DNA of 41,323 nucleotides from a bacterium (GCA_016935765.1 JAFGQG010000088.1:1-41323), one strand, 5' to 3'. Counted from the first letter of the stretch, positions 7,051-15,452 are shown. The notes: generated from the letters alone by a model not told the origin. Numbers and translations: made by a program.

Positions 7051-8955
7051 ATGGATAATGAAAGAATTTCCCATCATGAATCGGTAAGGAAGATGTACCA
7101 GAAACTAAAAGAAGATGGTATTAACAATATCTGGGATCGTTACGAGGCTCAGGGTTTGGGTAAAAATCCGGATCAGCGATGCGCATTTTGTATGGGGGGC
7201 GTCAGATGCGACTTATGTTCAAATGGTCCTTGCAGGGCTGATGTTGCCAAGGATAAGAGAGGTGTATGCGGCATTACAGGCGATGGTATGGCGATGAGGA
7301 AGATGTTACTCAGAAATATTATGGGAGCTTCAACGTATCATTACCATTGTGATCAAACAATAAAAACTTTGAGGGCAACTGTTAATAGTTTGACTCCCTT
7401 CGAGATAAAGGAACCCGAAAAGCTTAAAACATTTGCGGAAAGATTAGGAATAAACAACGAAGGTTCCATTAATGAAATCGCGCTGAAATTTTGTGATTTT
7501 GTTGAAGCTGATTTCAACAGGAAATACTACGAACCCAGCCAAATCGTGGAAGCGCTTGTCCCGGAGGAACGAAAAGAGGTTTGGAGAAAGCTTGATATTT
7601 ACCCGGGGGGAATTTACGGAGAGATGATGTTAGCTTCCAGTTCATGTTTGACAAACGTTGATGGTTATTATGTAAGTTTAGCCTTAAAAGCTATGCGCCT
7701 GGGGATTGCTATGGCATACCAGAGCCAGATCGTTAACGAGTACTGCCAGGACATTCTATTTGGAATCCCGCGTCCACACGAAATGCGCGTTGACCTTGGT
7801 GTGCTGGATCCCGATTATGTAAACATACTCCCGAACGGACACGAACCTTTCATGGGATTTGCCATGGTCCAATTAGCAAGAGAAGATGAATGGCAGGAAA
7901 AAGCAAGGCTGGTCGGAGCAAAAGGGCTGAGAGTAATCGCGAATATCGAAACTGGCCAGGAAATGATCCAGAGATGGCAGATGGATGATGTCTTTTATGG
8001 TTTTACTGGTAACTGGATTATGCAGGAAGCCGTGCTCTCCAGTGGCAGCGTAGATGTTTTCGTCGCTGATATGAACTGCTCCATGCCAGTTGACCCGATA
8101 TACGCGGAGAAGTATAAGTTCAAATTGGTGCCGGTGAGTGAACTTGTAGCCTTTGAGGGAGTAAATGAACGTGTAAATTATGAACCTGAGTTAGCGCGCA
8201 AGCAGGCTGCTGAGTTATTGCAGATGGGAATTGACAATTTCAAGATTCGCAGGAGTGCGGTTAAAGCTGTCGGTGGATTACCGGTGAACGAAGCGATAGT
8301 CGGATTCTCCGCAGAGAGTATTGTCGAAGCGCTTGGCGGCACTCTTGATCCTCTCCTTGAAGTGATCAAGAATGGGGCTATTCGAGGAGTCGCTGGTCTT
8401 GTATCATGTACATCACTCAGGGATACGGGTCAGGATGTCCACAGCGTCAGGATAGCGAAGGGATTGATTGAAAAGGATATTCTTGTGTTATCGATGGGAT
8501 GCGGAAACGCTGCCATGCAGGTTGCGGGTCTATGCAAGCTGGAAGCCAGGGAACTTGCGGGTCCCGGCTTGAAAGCTGTGTGTGAAAAACTGAATATCCC
8601 TCCCGTACTGAGCTATGGAACCTGTACCGATACCGGGAGAATCGCGGATCTTCTTGCTGCTATATCCTCAGCGCTCGGTGATGTGCCGATCCCCGATCTG
8701 CCAGTCGCGGCTGTAGCCCCCGAATACATGGAGCAGAAAGCTACAATTGACGCTGTATTCGCGCTCGCACTCGGATTATATACTTACGTAAATCCTGTGC
8801 CAACAGTTACAGGTGCGCCTAACCTGGTCAGACTCCTTACCAAGGATTTGAAGGATATCACTGGTGGCTTGCTGAATGTCGAACAGGACCCGGTCAAAGC
8901 TGTTGAAGGCATCATTCAGCACATTGAAAATAAGAGAAAGAAGTTAGGAATTTAA
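7051..8955 (+). CDS. CooS-family protein with deviant C-cluster site
   Basis: A 634-residue, full-length homologue of the Ni-Fe carbon monoxide dehydrogenase catalytic subunit. The N-terminal cysteines for the B and D clusters are present (Cys44, 47, 53, 56, 61 and 73; the CxxC at 44-47 resembles CODHs with a [2Fe-2S] D-cluster). C-cluster residues are recognisable: His264 in GHEP, Cys343 in 'DMNCSMP', Cys453 in 'VSCTS', Cys484 in 'GCGNAA', Cys525 in 'YGTCTD' and Lys563. The motif that is CCTGNE in C. hydrogenoformans CODH-II reads IETGQE here, so the ligand Cys295 is replaced by Glu300. The His tunnel is also degraded, with Tyr96 at the position of His93. CooS-V of that organism also lacks one C-cluster Cys, carries an Fe-S-O hybrid cluster and does not oxidise CO. 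No acetyl-CoA synthase or CooC/CooF gene is nearby. I predict a hybrid-cluster enzyme, not a CO dehydrogenase. Confidence 0.93.
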   Translation: MDNERISHHESVRKMYQKLKEDGINNIWDRYEAQGLGKNPDQRCAFCMGGVRCDLCSNGPCRADVAKDKRGVCGITGDGMAMRKMLLRNIMGASTYHYHCDQTIKTLRATVNSLTPFEIKEPEKLKTFAERLGINNEGSINEIALKFCDFVEADFNRKYYEPSQIVEALVPEERKEVWRKLDIYPGGIYGEMMLASSSCLTNVDGYYVSLALKAMRLGIAMAYQSQIVNEYCQDILFGIPRPHEMRVDLGVLDPDYVNILPNGHEPFMGFAMVQLAREDEWQEKARLVGAKGLRVIANIETGQEMIQRWQMDDVFYGFTGNWIMQEAVLSSGSVDVFVADMNCSMPVDPIYAEKYKFKLVPVSELVAFEGVNERVNYEPELARKQAAELLQMGIDNFKIRRSAVKAVGGLPVNEAIVGFSAESIVEALGGTLDPLLEVIKNGAIRGVAGLVSCTSLRDTGQDVHSVRIAKGLIEKDILVLSMGCGNAAMQVAGLCKLEARELAGPGLKAVCEKLNIPPVLSYGTCTDTGRIADLLAAISSALGDVPIPDLPVAAVAPEYMEQKATIDAVFALALGLYTYVNPVPTVTGAPNLVRLLTKDLKDITGGLLNVEQDPVKAVEGIIQHIENKRKKLGI

Positions 8956-9007
8956 TTACCATAGCATAAAGTGTTAATAAAAATACAAAAAAAAGGAATG
9001 GGAAACG

Positions 9008-9220
9008 ATGATTAGCGTAATCCTGGGTATAGTAATGGGAGGGATCATAGGTTTCTTAGCAGGTTATATGGTTAGTTGTTCTGGTGGAACTTGTGTTTTG
9101 ACAAACAGTCCTATGATAAGTACAATGATCGGGGCTGTTTTTGGTTTGATGTTTTCTATGAACTTCAAAGACCTGAGAAGGTCAGATGGCAACAAGAAAC
9201 GCTCTATTTACTACAATTGA
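9008..9220 (+). CDS. small membrane protein, DUF6132-like
   Basis: A 70-residue protein with two transmembrane stretches (about residues 2-21 and 36-51) around a loop with two Cys, 'CSGGTCVLTNSP'. The pattern of a glycine-rich helix, a GTC-x-(I/L)-T-x-(N/S)-P loop and a second helix resembles the DUF6132 family of small membrane proteins found in anaerobes. Function unknown. It follows the CooS gene by 52 bases with an AAGGA site and is probably in the same transcript. Confidence 0.7.
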   Translation: MISVILGIVMGGIIGFLAGYMVSCSGGTCVLTNSPMISTMIGAVFGLMFSMNFKDLRRSDGNKKRSIYYN

Positions 9221-9440
9221 ATGCAGTGGATTTATACTAAATATTTATACTCGTAATGGTCAAATTAATTATGATGGCAACAGCAGAAAAAAATAATAAA
9301 AATTACTTGCAAATAATATTCAAAATGAATAAATTCTGTCCATATTTTGTGAATTTTATATATAGTGTTATTAATTTAAAACTTTTGAATCTGTCAATGT
9401 TTCAGATAAAGGCGCGTACAATTTATATTGGAGAATGATA

Positions 9441-10424
9441 ATGGCAGACTTGACTACAGAATATTTGGGATTGAAGCTGAGTAATCCTTTCGTGGTTGCA
9501 AGTTGCAGTTTAACAAAAACCAGCAAGGGCGTGAAGTTATGTTATGATGCTGGCGCGGGTGCGATAGTGCTGAAATCTTTGTTCGAGGAGGAAATACAGT
9601 TTGATACGGACCAAATGAAGAAAAGCGCTGGACCGTTCAACCACTCCGAGGCTTATAACTATCTGGAAAATATAGGAATGGGATCAGGGGCTCGCCACTA
9701 TCTGCAGCTGATAAAGGAATCGAAGAGGGCTGTACCAGTGCCCGTTATCGCCAGTCTGAATTGTATTTCAGGCGAATGGTGGGTTGACTATGCTAAACAG
9801 ATAGAGCTTGCGGGAGCAGATGCAATTGAACTGAATATTTCTATGATGCCCGTTGACTTCGAATTGACAGCTAAGGATATTGAAGAGAAATACTTTAATA
9901 TAATTGGTCAGGTTAAAAAGCAGGTCGATATACCTATCGCGGCGAAAATAGGGTCAAACTTTACATCGATAGCCAGAATGGCGCGGGACCTTTGCCGTAA
10001 AGGAATTTCCGGTTTGGTCCTATTCAACCGTTTCTATCAGCCAGATATAGATATTGAAAAATTTGAGTTGACTCATGCATATAATTTCAGCTCACCGGAG
10101 GATATGGGTGTGTCTTTACGGTGGATAGCTTTGCTGAACGGTCTTATCGATTGTGACTTCGCGGCTTCCACGGGAGTCCATGACAGCGCTGGCGCCATAA
10201 AACAGCTGCTTGCCGGTGCATCAGTTGTTCAGCTTTGCTCAACCCTTTATCTCAATGGATTAAAGCAAATTTCGTCCATCAGGGAGGAGTTGGAAGGCTG
10301 GATGAACAAACATAACTTCGATTCTGTAGAGCAATTCCGGGGAAAAATGAGCAAAGTACTGAGTGATAAACCGGAAGAATACGAGAGACTTCAATATATA
10401 AAAGCCCTGACAGGAATAGAATAA
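9441..10424 (+). CDS. dihydroorotate dehydrogenase-like FMN protein
   Basis: A 327-residue TIM-barrel protein of the dihydroorotate dehydrogenase-like family. Features include the N-terminal 'LGLKLSNPFVVASCSLT', 'PVIASLNCISGEWWVDYA', 'ADAIELNIS', 'IAAKIG' and a C-terminal phosphate/FMN site around 'STGVHDSAGAIKQLLAGAS'. These paralogues occur in many anaerobes and differ from biosynthetic PyrD; their substrate is not established. No other pyrimidine gene is close. ATG 9441 is chosen because GGAG at 9430-9433 is 7 bases away, whereas the ATG at 9435 nearly touches it. The 220 bases upstream (9221-9440) hold no supportable gene. Confidence 0.88.
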   Translation: MADLTTEYLGLKLSNPFVVASCSLTKTSKGVKLCYDAGAGAIVLKSLFEEEIQFDTDQMKKSAGPFNHSEAYNYLENIGMGSGARHYLQLIKESKRAVPVPVIASLNCISGEWWVDYAKQIELAGADAIELNISMMPVDFELTAKDIEEKYFNIIGQVKKQVDIPIAAKIGSNFTSIARMARDLCRKGISGLVLFNRFYQPDIDIEKFELTHAYNFSSPEDMGVSLRWIALLNGLIDCDFAASTGVHDSAGAIKQLLAGASVVQLCSTLYLNGLKQISSIREELEGWMNKHNFDSVEQFRGKMSKVLSDKPEEYERLQYIKALTGIE

Positions 10425-10460
10425 AATCAATGCAAGTTAAGGTATAAGAAGGAAAGAACG

Positions 10461-11171
10461 ATGGATTTAAAAACGCTTCATAAAATAAGTTACGGATTAT
10501 ACATAGTAACGTCGGGTAAGGATGATGACTGTAACGGGCAGATCGCGAACACCGTTATCCAGGTAACTGCTGATCCCCCGAGAGTAGGGGTTTGTATAAA
10601 TAAACAGAACTATACTCATGAGTTCATTAGCAAATACAAGGTATTTTCAGCTTCTATTCTCTCTCAAGAAGCTCCAATGAAACTGATTGGTCTTTTTGGA
10701 TTCAAATGTGGGAGGGATCTGGATAAGTTCGAAGACGTTGAGTATAAAGTTGGTGAAACGGGTTCCAAAATAGTATTAAACAACGCGGTTGGTTATCTTG
10801 AAGTGAAGGTTTTTGATAGTGTTGATGTTGGTACTCATACTATGTTCATCGGTGATCTCGTTGCGGCGGAAACCTTGAGTGATGCTGAACCGATAACCTA
10901 TGCGTATTACCATGAGATCAAAGGGGGAAAGTCACCAAAGACTGCCCCGACATATATTAAAGAAAAGAAAGTTGAACAAACACCCAAAAAGGAGAGAAAA
11001 AAGATGGCAGCATACGAATGCACGGTATGTGGTTATGTTTACGATCCTCAAGAAGGCGACCCGGAGAATGGAATTGACCCAGGCACCCCTTTTAGGAGTT
11101 TACCTGAAGATTGGGTTTGTCCCGTTTGTGGCGCTGGAAAAGAAGATTTTGAAAAGATCGAGGAGTATTGA
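10461..11171 (+). CDS. hrb: high-molecular-weight rubredoxin (flavin reductase-rubredoxin fusion)
   Basis: Residues 1 to about 165 form an FMN-binding flavin-reductase-like domain ('YGLYIVTSG', '[19 protein letters not shown]', 'GYLEVKVFD'). A Lys/Glu-rich linker follows, then a C-terminal rubredoxin domain with '[15 protein letters not shown]' and '[15 protein letters not shown]'. This is the arrangement of Moorella Hrb, which passes electrons from NADH to the flavodiiron protein FprA. The FprA gene starts immediately after, sharing one base. An internal Shine-Dalgarno-like GGAG before the rubredoxin segment (near 10990) might allow a separate rubredoxin to be made, but this is speculative. 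Confidence 0.95.
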   Translation: MDLKTLHKISYGLYIVTSGKDDDCNGQIANTVIQVTADPPRVGVCINKQNYTHEFISKYKVFSASILSQEAPMKLIGLFGFKCGRDLDKFEDVEYKVGETGSKIVLNNAVGYLEVKVFDSVDVGTHTMFIGDLVAAETLSDAEPITYAYYHEIKGGKSPKTAPTYIKEKKVEQTPKKERKKMAAYECTVCGYVYDPQEGDPENGIDPGTPFRSLPEDWVCPVCGAGKEDFEKIEEY

Positions 11172-12343
11172 TGAAAGCACTTGAGGTCAAGCCCAATATA
11201 TATTGGGTCGGAGGAATAGACTGGGATATACGCAGTTTTCATGGCTACGTTACTCAAAGAGGAACAACCTACAACGCTTATCTCATTATGGATGAAAAGG
11301 TTACTCTGATAGATACTGTAAAATCATACATGGTTCCTGAAATGCTCGAACGGATCCGCGATATCATTGACCCTTCCAAGATCGACTATATAATCTCCAA
11401 CCACGTTGAAATGGATCATTCTGGTGGGCTCCCTGCGATGAAAGAGATTGCTTCGAATGCTGAAGTATTCACTTCCGTGCAGGGCGAAAAAGGGCTGAAA
11501 AAGCACTACAAAGATGAGCTGAATTTACATGTTGTGAAAACCGGAGATACTCTTGAACTTGGAAAGCATACGCTTCATTTCGTGCAGGTACCTATGGTTC
11601 ACTGGCCTGATTCTATGGTTTCGTATTGCCCGGAGACTAAGCTACTATTCTCTAATGATGCTTTCGGACAGCACATTGCGTCTGCGGAGAGATTCGATGA
11701 CCAACTCGAATGGGGAATCATTCATGAGGAGGCGGCGAAGTACTACGCTAATATTGTTACCCCTTTCGGCGACCAGGTGAAAAAAGCGCTGGAAGCCGTA
11801 GGAAAGCTGGAAATTGAAATGATATGCCCGAGCCATGGAATTATATGGCGTACTGGAATTGCGGATATTATTGACGAATACAAGAAATGGTCAAATTATG
11901 AATCAGACAAGAGAGCTGTTATTGTTTATGATAGTATGTGGGGTTCTACGAAGCAGATAGCCTATGCGTTGTACGAAGGTTTGGAGTCGGTCGGTATCCC
12001 TGTTTCTATTCGCGACCTCAAGTCATCGCATATTTCGGATATTATAACAGACGTACATTTCAGCAAGGCAGTCCTGGTTGGTTCACCAACATTGAACCGG
12101 GGCATGCTGCCTACCATGGCTGCCTTCCTGAATTATTTCAAGGGTCTTAAATTCAGGAATAGAATTGGCTATGCTTTTGGTTCATACGGATGGAGCGGCG
12201 AATCCGTAGAAGATATGGAAAAGGAAATGGAGGCTGCAGGAGTGGAATTGTTCGAAAGCGGGGAGAAGATCCAGTACAGACCGGGTGAAGAGGATCTCTT
12301 AAAATTCAAGGAAACCGGCAAAAAGATGGGAGAATCCCTATAA
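11171..12343 (+). CDS. fprA: F-type flavodiiron protein (NO/O2 reductase)
   Basis: A 390-residue protein with an N-terminal metallo-beta-lactamase-like domain and a C-terminal flavodoxin domain ('VIVYDSMWGSTKQIA' begins it). The diiron ligands are complete: His78-x-Glu80-x-Asp82-His83, His145 in 'VHWPDS', Asp164 in 'SNDAFG' and His225 in 'PSHGIIW'. The family reduces NO to N2O or O2 to water using electrons from rubredoxin or reduced flavin. The ATG overlaps the Hrb stop (TGATG) behind GGAG, so both proteins are made in step. With Hrb it forms a complete NADH-driven NO/O2 detoxification pair. Confidence 0.96.
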   Translation: MKALEVKPNIYWVGGIDWDIRSFHGYVTQRGTTYNAYLIMDEKVTLIDTVKSYMVPEMLERIRDIIDPSKIDYIISNHVEMDHSGGLPAMKEIASNAEVFTSVQGEKGLKKHYKDELNLHVVKTGDTLELGKHTLHFVQVPMVHWPDSMVSYCPETKLLFSNDAFGQHIASAERFDDQLEWGIIHEEAAKYYANIVTPFGDQVKKALEAVGKLEIEMICPSHGIIWRTGIADIIDEYKKWSNYESDKRAVIVYDSMWGSTKQIAYALYEGLESVGIPVSIRDLKSSHISDIITDVHFSKAVLVGSPTLNRGMLPTMAAFLNYFKGLKFRNRIGYAFGSYGWSGESVEDMEKEMEAAGVELFESGEKIQYRPGEEDLLKFKETGKKMGESL

Positions 12344-12380
12344 TTTAATAGGCAAAAAAACAAATTAATATGGAGGAAAA

Positions 12381-12605
12381 ATGAAAGAACAAGTACAGGA
12401 AGTACTGGAAAAAGTAAGACCGTCATTACAGGCTGATGGTGGAGATGTAGAATTGGTCGACGTTTCAGATGATGGCGTTGTGACAGTTAAATTGACAGGA
12501 GCCTGTCATGGATGCCCTATGAGCCAGATGACTCTGAAGATGGGTATAGAGCGCATACTCAAGCAGCACGTTCCGGAAGTCAAGGAAGTTGTATCAGCTG
12601 ATTAA
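12381..12605 (+). CDS. Nfu-type iron-sulfur carrier (NifU C-terminal domain)
   Basis: A 74-residue stand-alone NifU C-terminal domain. It has '[15 protein letters not shown]', then '[18 protein letters not shown]' with the CxxC (Cys42/Cys45) that binds a [4Fe-4S] cluster between two subunits. Such proteins carry clusters from scaffolds to target enzymes. It is preceded by GGAGG and lies between the flavodiiron and ferritin genes. It fits an Fe-S repair role in a stress operon that also encodes IscU and an IscS-like protein. Confidence 0.93.
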   Translation: MKEQVQEVLEKVRPSLQADGGDVELVDVSDDGVVTVKLTGACHGCPMSQMTLKMGIERILKQHVPEVKEVVSAD

Positions 12606-12633
12606 TTAATAAACTGAATAGGAGATGAGAATA

Positions 12634-13146
12634 ATGATAAGCGCAAAAATGCAGGAATCAATGAACAGGCAGCTAAACCGTGAGATGTATTCGGCTTATT
12701 TATACCTCTCTATGTCTGCATATTTCGAGGATACTGGACTGAAGGGTTTTGCCAATTGGATGAAGGTTCAAGCTCAGGAAGAAATGATGCATGCTATGAA
12801 ATTCTATGATTTCATAAACGAGAGAGGCGGACGAGTAATACTTCAGGATATTGAAGCGCCCCCTGGCAAGTGGGATTCACCACTGGATGTCTTCGAGAAT
12901 GTCGCGGAGCATGAGAGAAAGGTTACGAGTTTGATCAGCGGTCTGGTGGACCTTGCTATCTCAGAAAAAGACCACGCTTCAAATGCATTTCTGCAGTGGT
13001 TCGTCTCGGAACAGGTTGAAGAGGAGGCTTCTGCAGACGAGATAGTCCAGAGAATGAAACTCGTTGGCAAGGAAGGTAACGGGTTGTTTATGTTCGATAG
13101 AGAACTATTACAAAGGAAGTTTACGGCACCAGCCTCCTCAGAATAA
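12634..13146 (+). CDS. ftn: non-haem ferritin
   Basis: A 170-residue four-helix ferritin of the bacterial FtnA type. Ferroxidase-centre residues are seen in 'LNREMYSAYLYLSMSAYFE', 'QAQEEMMHAMKFYDFI' (ExxH) and 'EHERKVTSLI', and in 'FLQWFVSEQVEEE'. It oxidises Fe2+ and stores ferric mineral in a 24-subunit cage. The start is the ATG at 12634; the ATG at 12625 touches the GGAG site and is too close to use. A second ferritin type (EncFtn) is encoded at 17915. Confidence 0.94.
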   Translation: MISAKMQESMNRQLNREMYSAYLYLSMSAYFEDTGLKGFANWMKVQAQEEMMHAMKFYDFINERGGRVILQDIEAPPGKWDSPLDVFENVAEHERKVTSLISGLVDLAISEKDHASNAFLQWFVSEQVEEEASADEIVQRMKLVGKEGNGLFMFDRELLQRKFTAPASSE

Positions 13147-13182
13147 TGAGGAGGTCACAATGCTATTTTGAGGAGGATACTT

Positions 13183-13425
13183 ATGGCAGACGAAACGCAG
13201 TATGACCACGAACTGGATTGCGTGGGGTTCTATTGCCCAATGCCTATATCTATGACTAAAGAAGAGATGGAGAGTCTTGAAGTAGGAGATGTGTTGAAAG
13301 TGGAGGCGGATGACCCTGCAGCGGAAGAAGATATTAAAAGATGGGCAAAAAGGGCAGGTCATAAGATAATCAAATTCAAGAAAGAAGGAATAATATTGAC
13401 TTTTTACATAAAAAAAGGAAAATGA
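13183..13425 (+). CDS. tusA: TusA-family sulfur carrier
   Basis: An 80-residue TusA/SirA-fold protein with the signature 'LDCVGFYCPMPI', where Cys18 in the CPxP motif would carry persulfide, and the C-terminal 'VEADDPAAEEDI' common to the family. TusA proteins accept sulfane sulfur from a desulfurase or other donor and pass it to DsrE-type proteins or to biosynthetic pathways. The ATG at 13183 follows AGGAGG at 13171-13176. The next gene is a DsrE homologue 13 bases away, the pairing expected for a sulfur relay. Confidence 0.9.
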   Translation: MADETQYDHELDCVGFYCPMPISMTKEEMESLEVGDVLKVEADDPAAEEDIKRWAKRAGHKIIKFKKEGIILTFYIKKGK

Positions 13426-13438
13426 GGAGGAATGAAAA

Positions 13439-13798
13439 ATGAGTAGAATTCTCTACGTTCAAACAAGCGGTCTGGATACACCGGAAAGATTGTACGCCCC
13501 TTTCATCCTTTCTACTACTGCAAGGGCAATGGACGTTGAAGCCGATATATTCTTTATGATAAAAGGAATCACCGCACTTAAAAAAGGCGAAGCGGAAAAG
13601 GTTAAACTGGGAAATTTCCCCACTCTTAGAGAAGTAATAGACCAGGCTATTGCTAAAGGTGTAAAGCTATATTTATGCCAGCAAAGCGCTGAACTCCTGG
13701 GAATTCCAAAAGAAAGGTTTATCAAAGAAGCTACGATTGCAGGCGCGGGAACTCTGAACGACCTTGCCCTGGATGCCGACGCTATAATAAATATTTAA
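13439..13798 (+). CDS. DsrE-family sulfur-transfer protein
   Basis: A 119-residue DsrE/DsrF-fold protein: a Rossmann-like start 'MSRILYVQTSGLDTPERLYAP' (first residues), a middle helix, and a candidate persulfide-carrying Cys80 in 'LYLCQQSAELLGI'. Family members exchange sulfane sulfur with TusA. It lies between tusA and the iscS-like gene, 28 bases before the latter, suggesting that sulfur from TusA or DsrE feeds the IscU system. Confidence 0.88.
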   Translation: MSRILYVQTSGLDTPERLYAPFILSTTARAMDVEADIFFMIKGITALKKGEAEKVKLGNFPTLREVIDQAIAKGVKLYLCQQSAELLGIPKERFIKEATIAGAGTLNDLALDADAIINI

Positions 13799-13826
13799 GA
13801 TATATGGTTTATAATGAGGAGGTAAG

Positions 13827-14981
13827 ATGGAGAAAATATACCTGGACCATGCTTCTGGAAAACAGGTCAATAATAGAGTATTAGAGTATGCTAAACCCTA
13901 TTTGAACGAAAAGATCGGGAATCCATCCTCATTGTATTCAGTAGGGTTGGAAGCGAAGCGCGCAGTTGAAAAAGCCCGTGAAAAAGTTGCGGCACTAATA
14001 AATGCGGATGAAAAGGATAAGGTAATATTTACCAGTGGAGCAACTGAAAGCAATAACCTTGCAATAAAAGGAACAGTGTTACGGAACCAGTCTAAAGGGA
14101 ACAAGATAGCCGCAAGCGTGATAGAACATATCTCGGTAGTGAATCCTATGAAGGAACTCACTAAAAATGGCTTCGTTATGAACAACATTGATGTGGATGA
14201 GAACGGTCTGATAGATCTAAATAAAATCAGCGAAATTGTAAATGAGAAAACTGTATTGACATCAGTAATGTACGCAAATAATGAGATCGGTACAATTGAA
14301 CCGATAAAAGAAGTAAGCAGGATCGTTCATGAGAATGGGAATTATCTTCATGTTGATGCAACCGCTGCCGCCGGTTTTATTCCTATAGACGTTCAGGAGG
14401 ATGGAATAGACCTGCTGACGCTGTCTTCAAATGATATTTATGGTCCACAGGGAGTAGGGGCTTTATATGTTAAAGCTGGTGTGAAGCTGTTACCGGTTCT
14501 ACCCGGTGGAGGACAGGAATTCGGTATACGTTCCGGAACTGAGAACCTGTTTGGCATAGTAGGCATGGGTGAAGCAGCGCGGATAGCGAAGGAGGAGATG
14601 GAAGCGGAAAGTCCAAGGCTTCAAAAAATAAGGGATGCGTTGATCGAGGGTATTCTGCAAGTCGATGAGTCATACCTGACGGGACACCCGGAGATCAGGC
14701 TTCCTCATCATGCCAGCTTCAGGTTCAGCAGAATAGAAGGAGAGAGCATTCTTCTCAGTATGGATACTATCTATGGTATTCAAATCGCTACCGGTTCAGC
14801 TTGCTCCTCGAAGACCCTGGAAGCTTCCAGGGTGCTGCTTTCGATAGGTTTGAAACACGAGGAAGCTCATGGTTCCATGGTGATTACGCTGGGGAGAGCC
14901 AATAATATGGAGCAGGTTCCACGGATCATCGAGGCGGTGAAGGGCACGATTGAAAGACTTAGAATGCTTTCGCCATTATAA
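13827..14981 (+). CDS. IscS-like protein lacking the PLP lysine
   Basis: A 384-residue fold-type-I homologue of cysteine desulfurase, full length. Kept: the N-terminal 'YLDHASGKQ', His101, Asp177 in 'HVDAT', and the loop Cys326 in 'ATGSACSSKTLE'. Lost: where IscS has SGHKIYGPKG, this protein has SSNDIYGPQG, so the Schiff-base Lys is Asp203 and the preceding His is Asn202. The Gln that stacks near PLP (VDATQ) is Ala180, and the substrate-carboxylate Arg (SIRFSLG) is Val352. The same Lys-to-Asp change is known in Archaeoglobus fulgidus IscS, reported to have no desulfurase activity and to donate a Cys ligand to the cluster on IscU. The gene follows GAGGAGG and precedes iscU by 66 bases. Confidence 0.93.
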   Translation: MEKIYLDHASGKQVNNRVLEYAKPYLNEKIGNPSSLYSVGLEAKRAVEKAREKVAALINADEKDKVIFTSGATESNNLAIKGTVLRNQSKGNKIAASVIEHISVVNPMKELTKNGFVMNNIDVDENGLIDLNKISEIVNEKTVLTSVMYANNEIGTIEPIKEVSRIVHENGNYLHVDATAAAGFIPIDVQEDGIDLLTLSSNDIYGPQGVGALYVKAGVKLLPVLPGGGQEFGIRSGTENLFGIVGMGEAARIAKEEMEAESPRLQKIRDALIEGILQVDESYLTGHPEIRLPHHASFRFSRIEGESILLSMDTIYGIQIATGSACSSKTLEASRVLLSIGLKHEEAHGSMVITLGRANNMEQVPRIIEAVKGTIERLRMLSPL

Positions 14982-15047
14982 AAATGTATTGAAATTATTA
15001 TAACACGAATTATGTATTATGTCAATATAAATAAGGAGGAAAGTTAA

Positions 15048-15452
15048 ATGGCTGAACAGATTGGATATAGCGATAAGGTCATGGACCACTTCCTGAAACC
15101 AAGGAATGTCGGTACTATCGAGAATCCGGATGGATATGGAAAAGTAGGTAATCCTGTTTGTGGCGACCTGATGGAGATATATATCAAAGTTGAGAACGAT
15201 ATTATCACGGATATCAAGTTTAAAACTTTTGGTTGTGGTTCTGCTATTGCAACCAGCAGTATGGTCACTGAGATGGTCAAAGGGATGCACATTGACGAAG
15301 CGATGAAGGTTACTCGTAACGATGTAGCTTGTGAATTAGATGGGTTGCCTCCAAAGAAGATGCATTGTTCTAATCTTGCTGCGGACGCGCTTCATGCCGC
15401 GATAGAAGATTATAAAAAGAAAAAAGCTGAGAAAAGTCAAGAAAGGAAATAA
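15048..15452 (+). CDS. iscU: IscU-type iron-sulfur cluster scaffold
   Basis: A 134-residue scaffold. Cluster residues are Cys38 and Asp40 in 'NPVCGDLMEIYI', Cys63 in 'TFGCGSAIATSS', and His106-Cys107 in 'KKMHCSNLAADALH'. The N-terminal 'YSDKVMDHFLKPRNVG' is typical of IscU/NifU-N. The C-terminal tail is Lys-rich. It follows the iscS-like gene, the standard iscS-iscU order, but the partner appears unable to release sulfur from cysteine. A rubredoxin gene begins 2 bases after its stop. Confidence 0.95.
   Translation: MAEQIGYSDKVMDHFLKPRNVGTIENPDGYGKVGNPVCGDLMEIYIKVENDIITDIKFKTFGCGSAIATSSMVTEMVKGMHIDEAMKVTRNDVACELDGLPPKKMHCSNLAADALHAAIEDYKKKKAEKSQERK

Noticed and set aside
7051..8955. A Wood-Ljungdahl or CO-oxidation operon
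   Set aside because: No acetyl-CoA synthase, corrinoid protein, CooC or CooF gene is adjacent, and the active-site Cys change argues against CO chemistry.
9256..9438. A 60-residue + strand frame before the DHOD-like gene
   Set aside because: No ribosome-binding site, AT-driven composition rich in Asn, Ile and Lys, and it overlaps the Shine-Dalgarno site and start of the next gene.
13141..13170. A tiny gene between ferritin and tusA (GAGGAGG then ATG at 13160)
   Set aside because: The frame stops after three codons; it is probably a spare ribosome-binding site.
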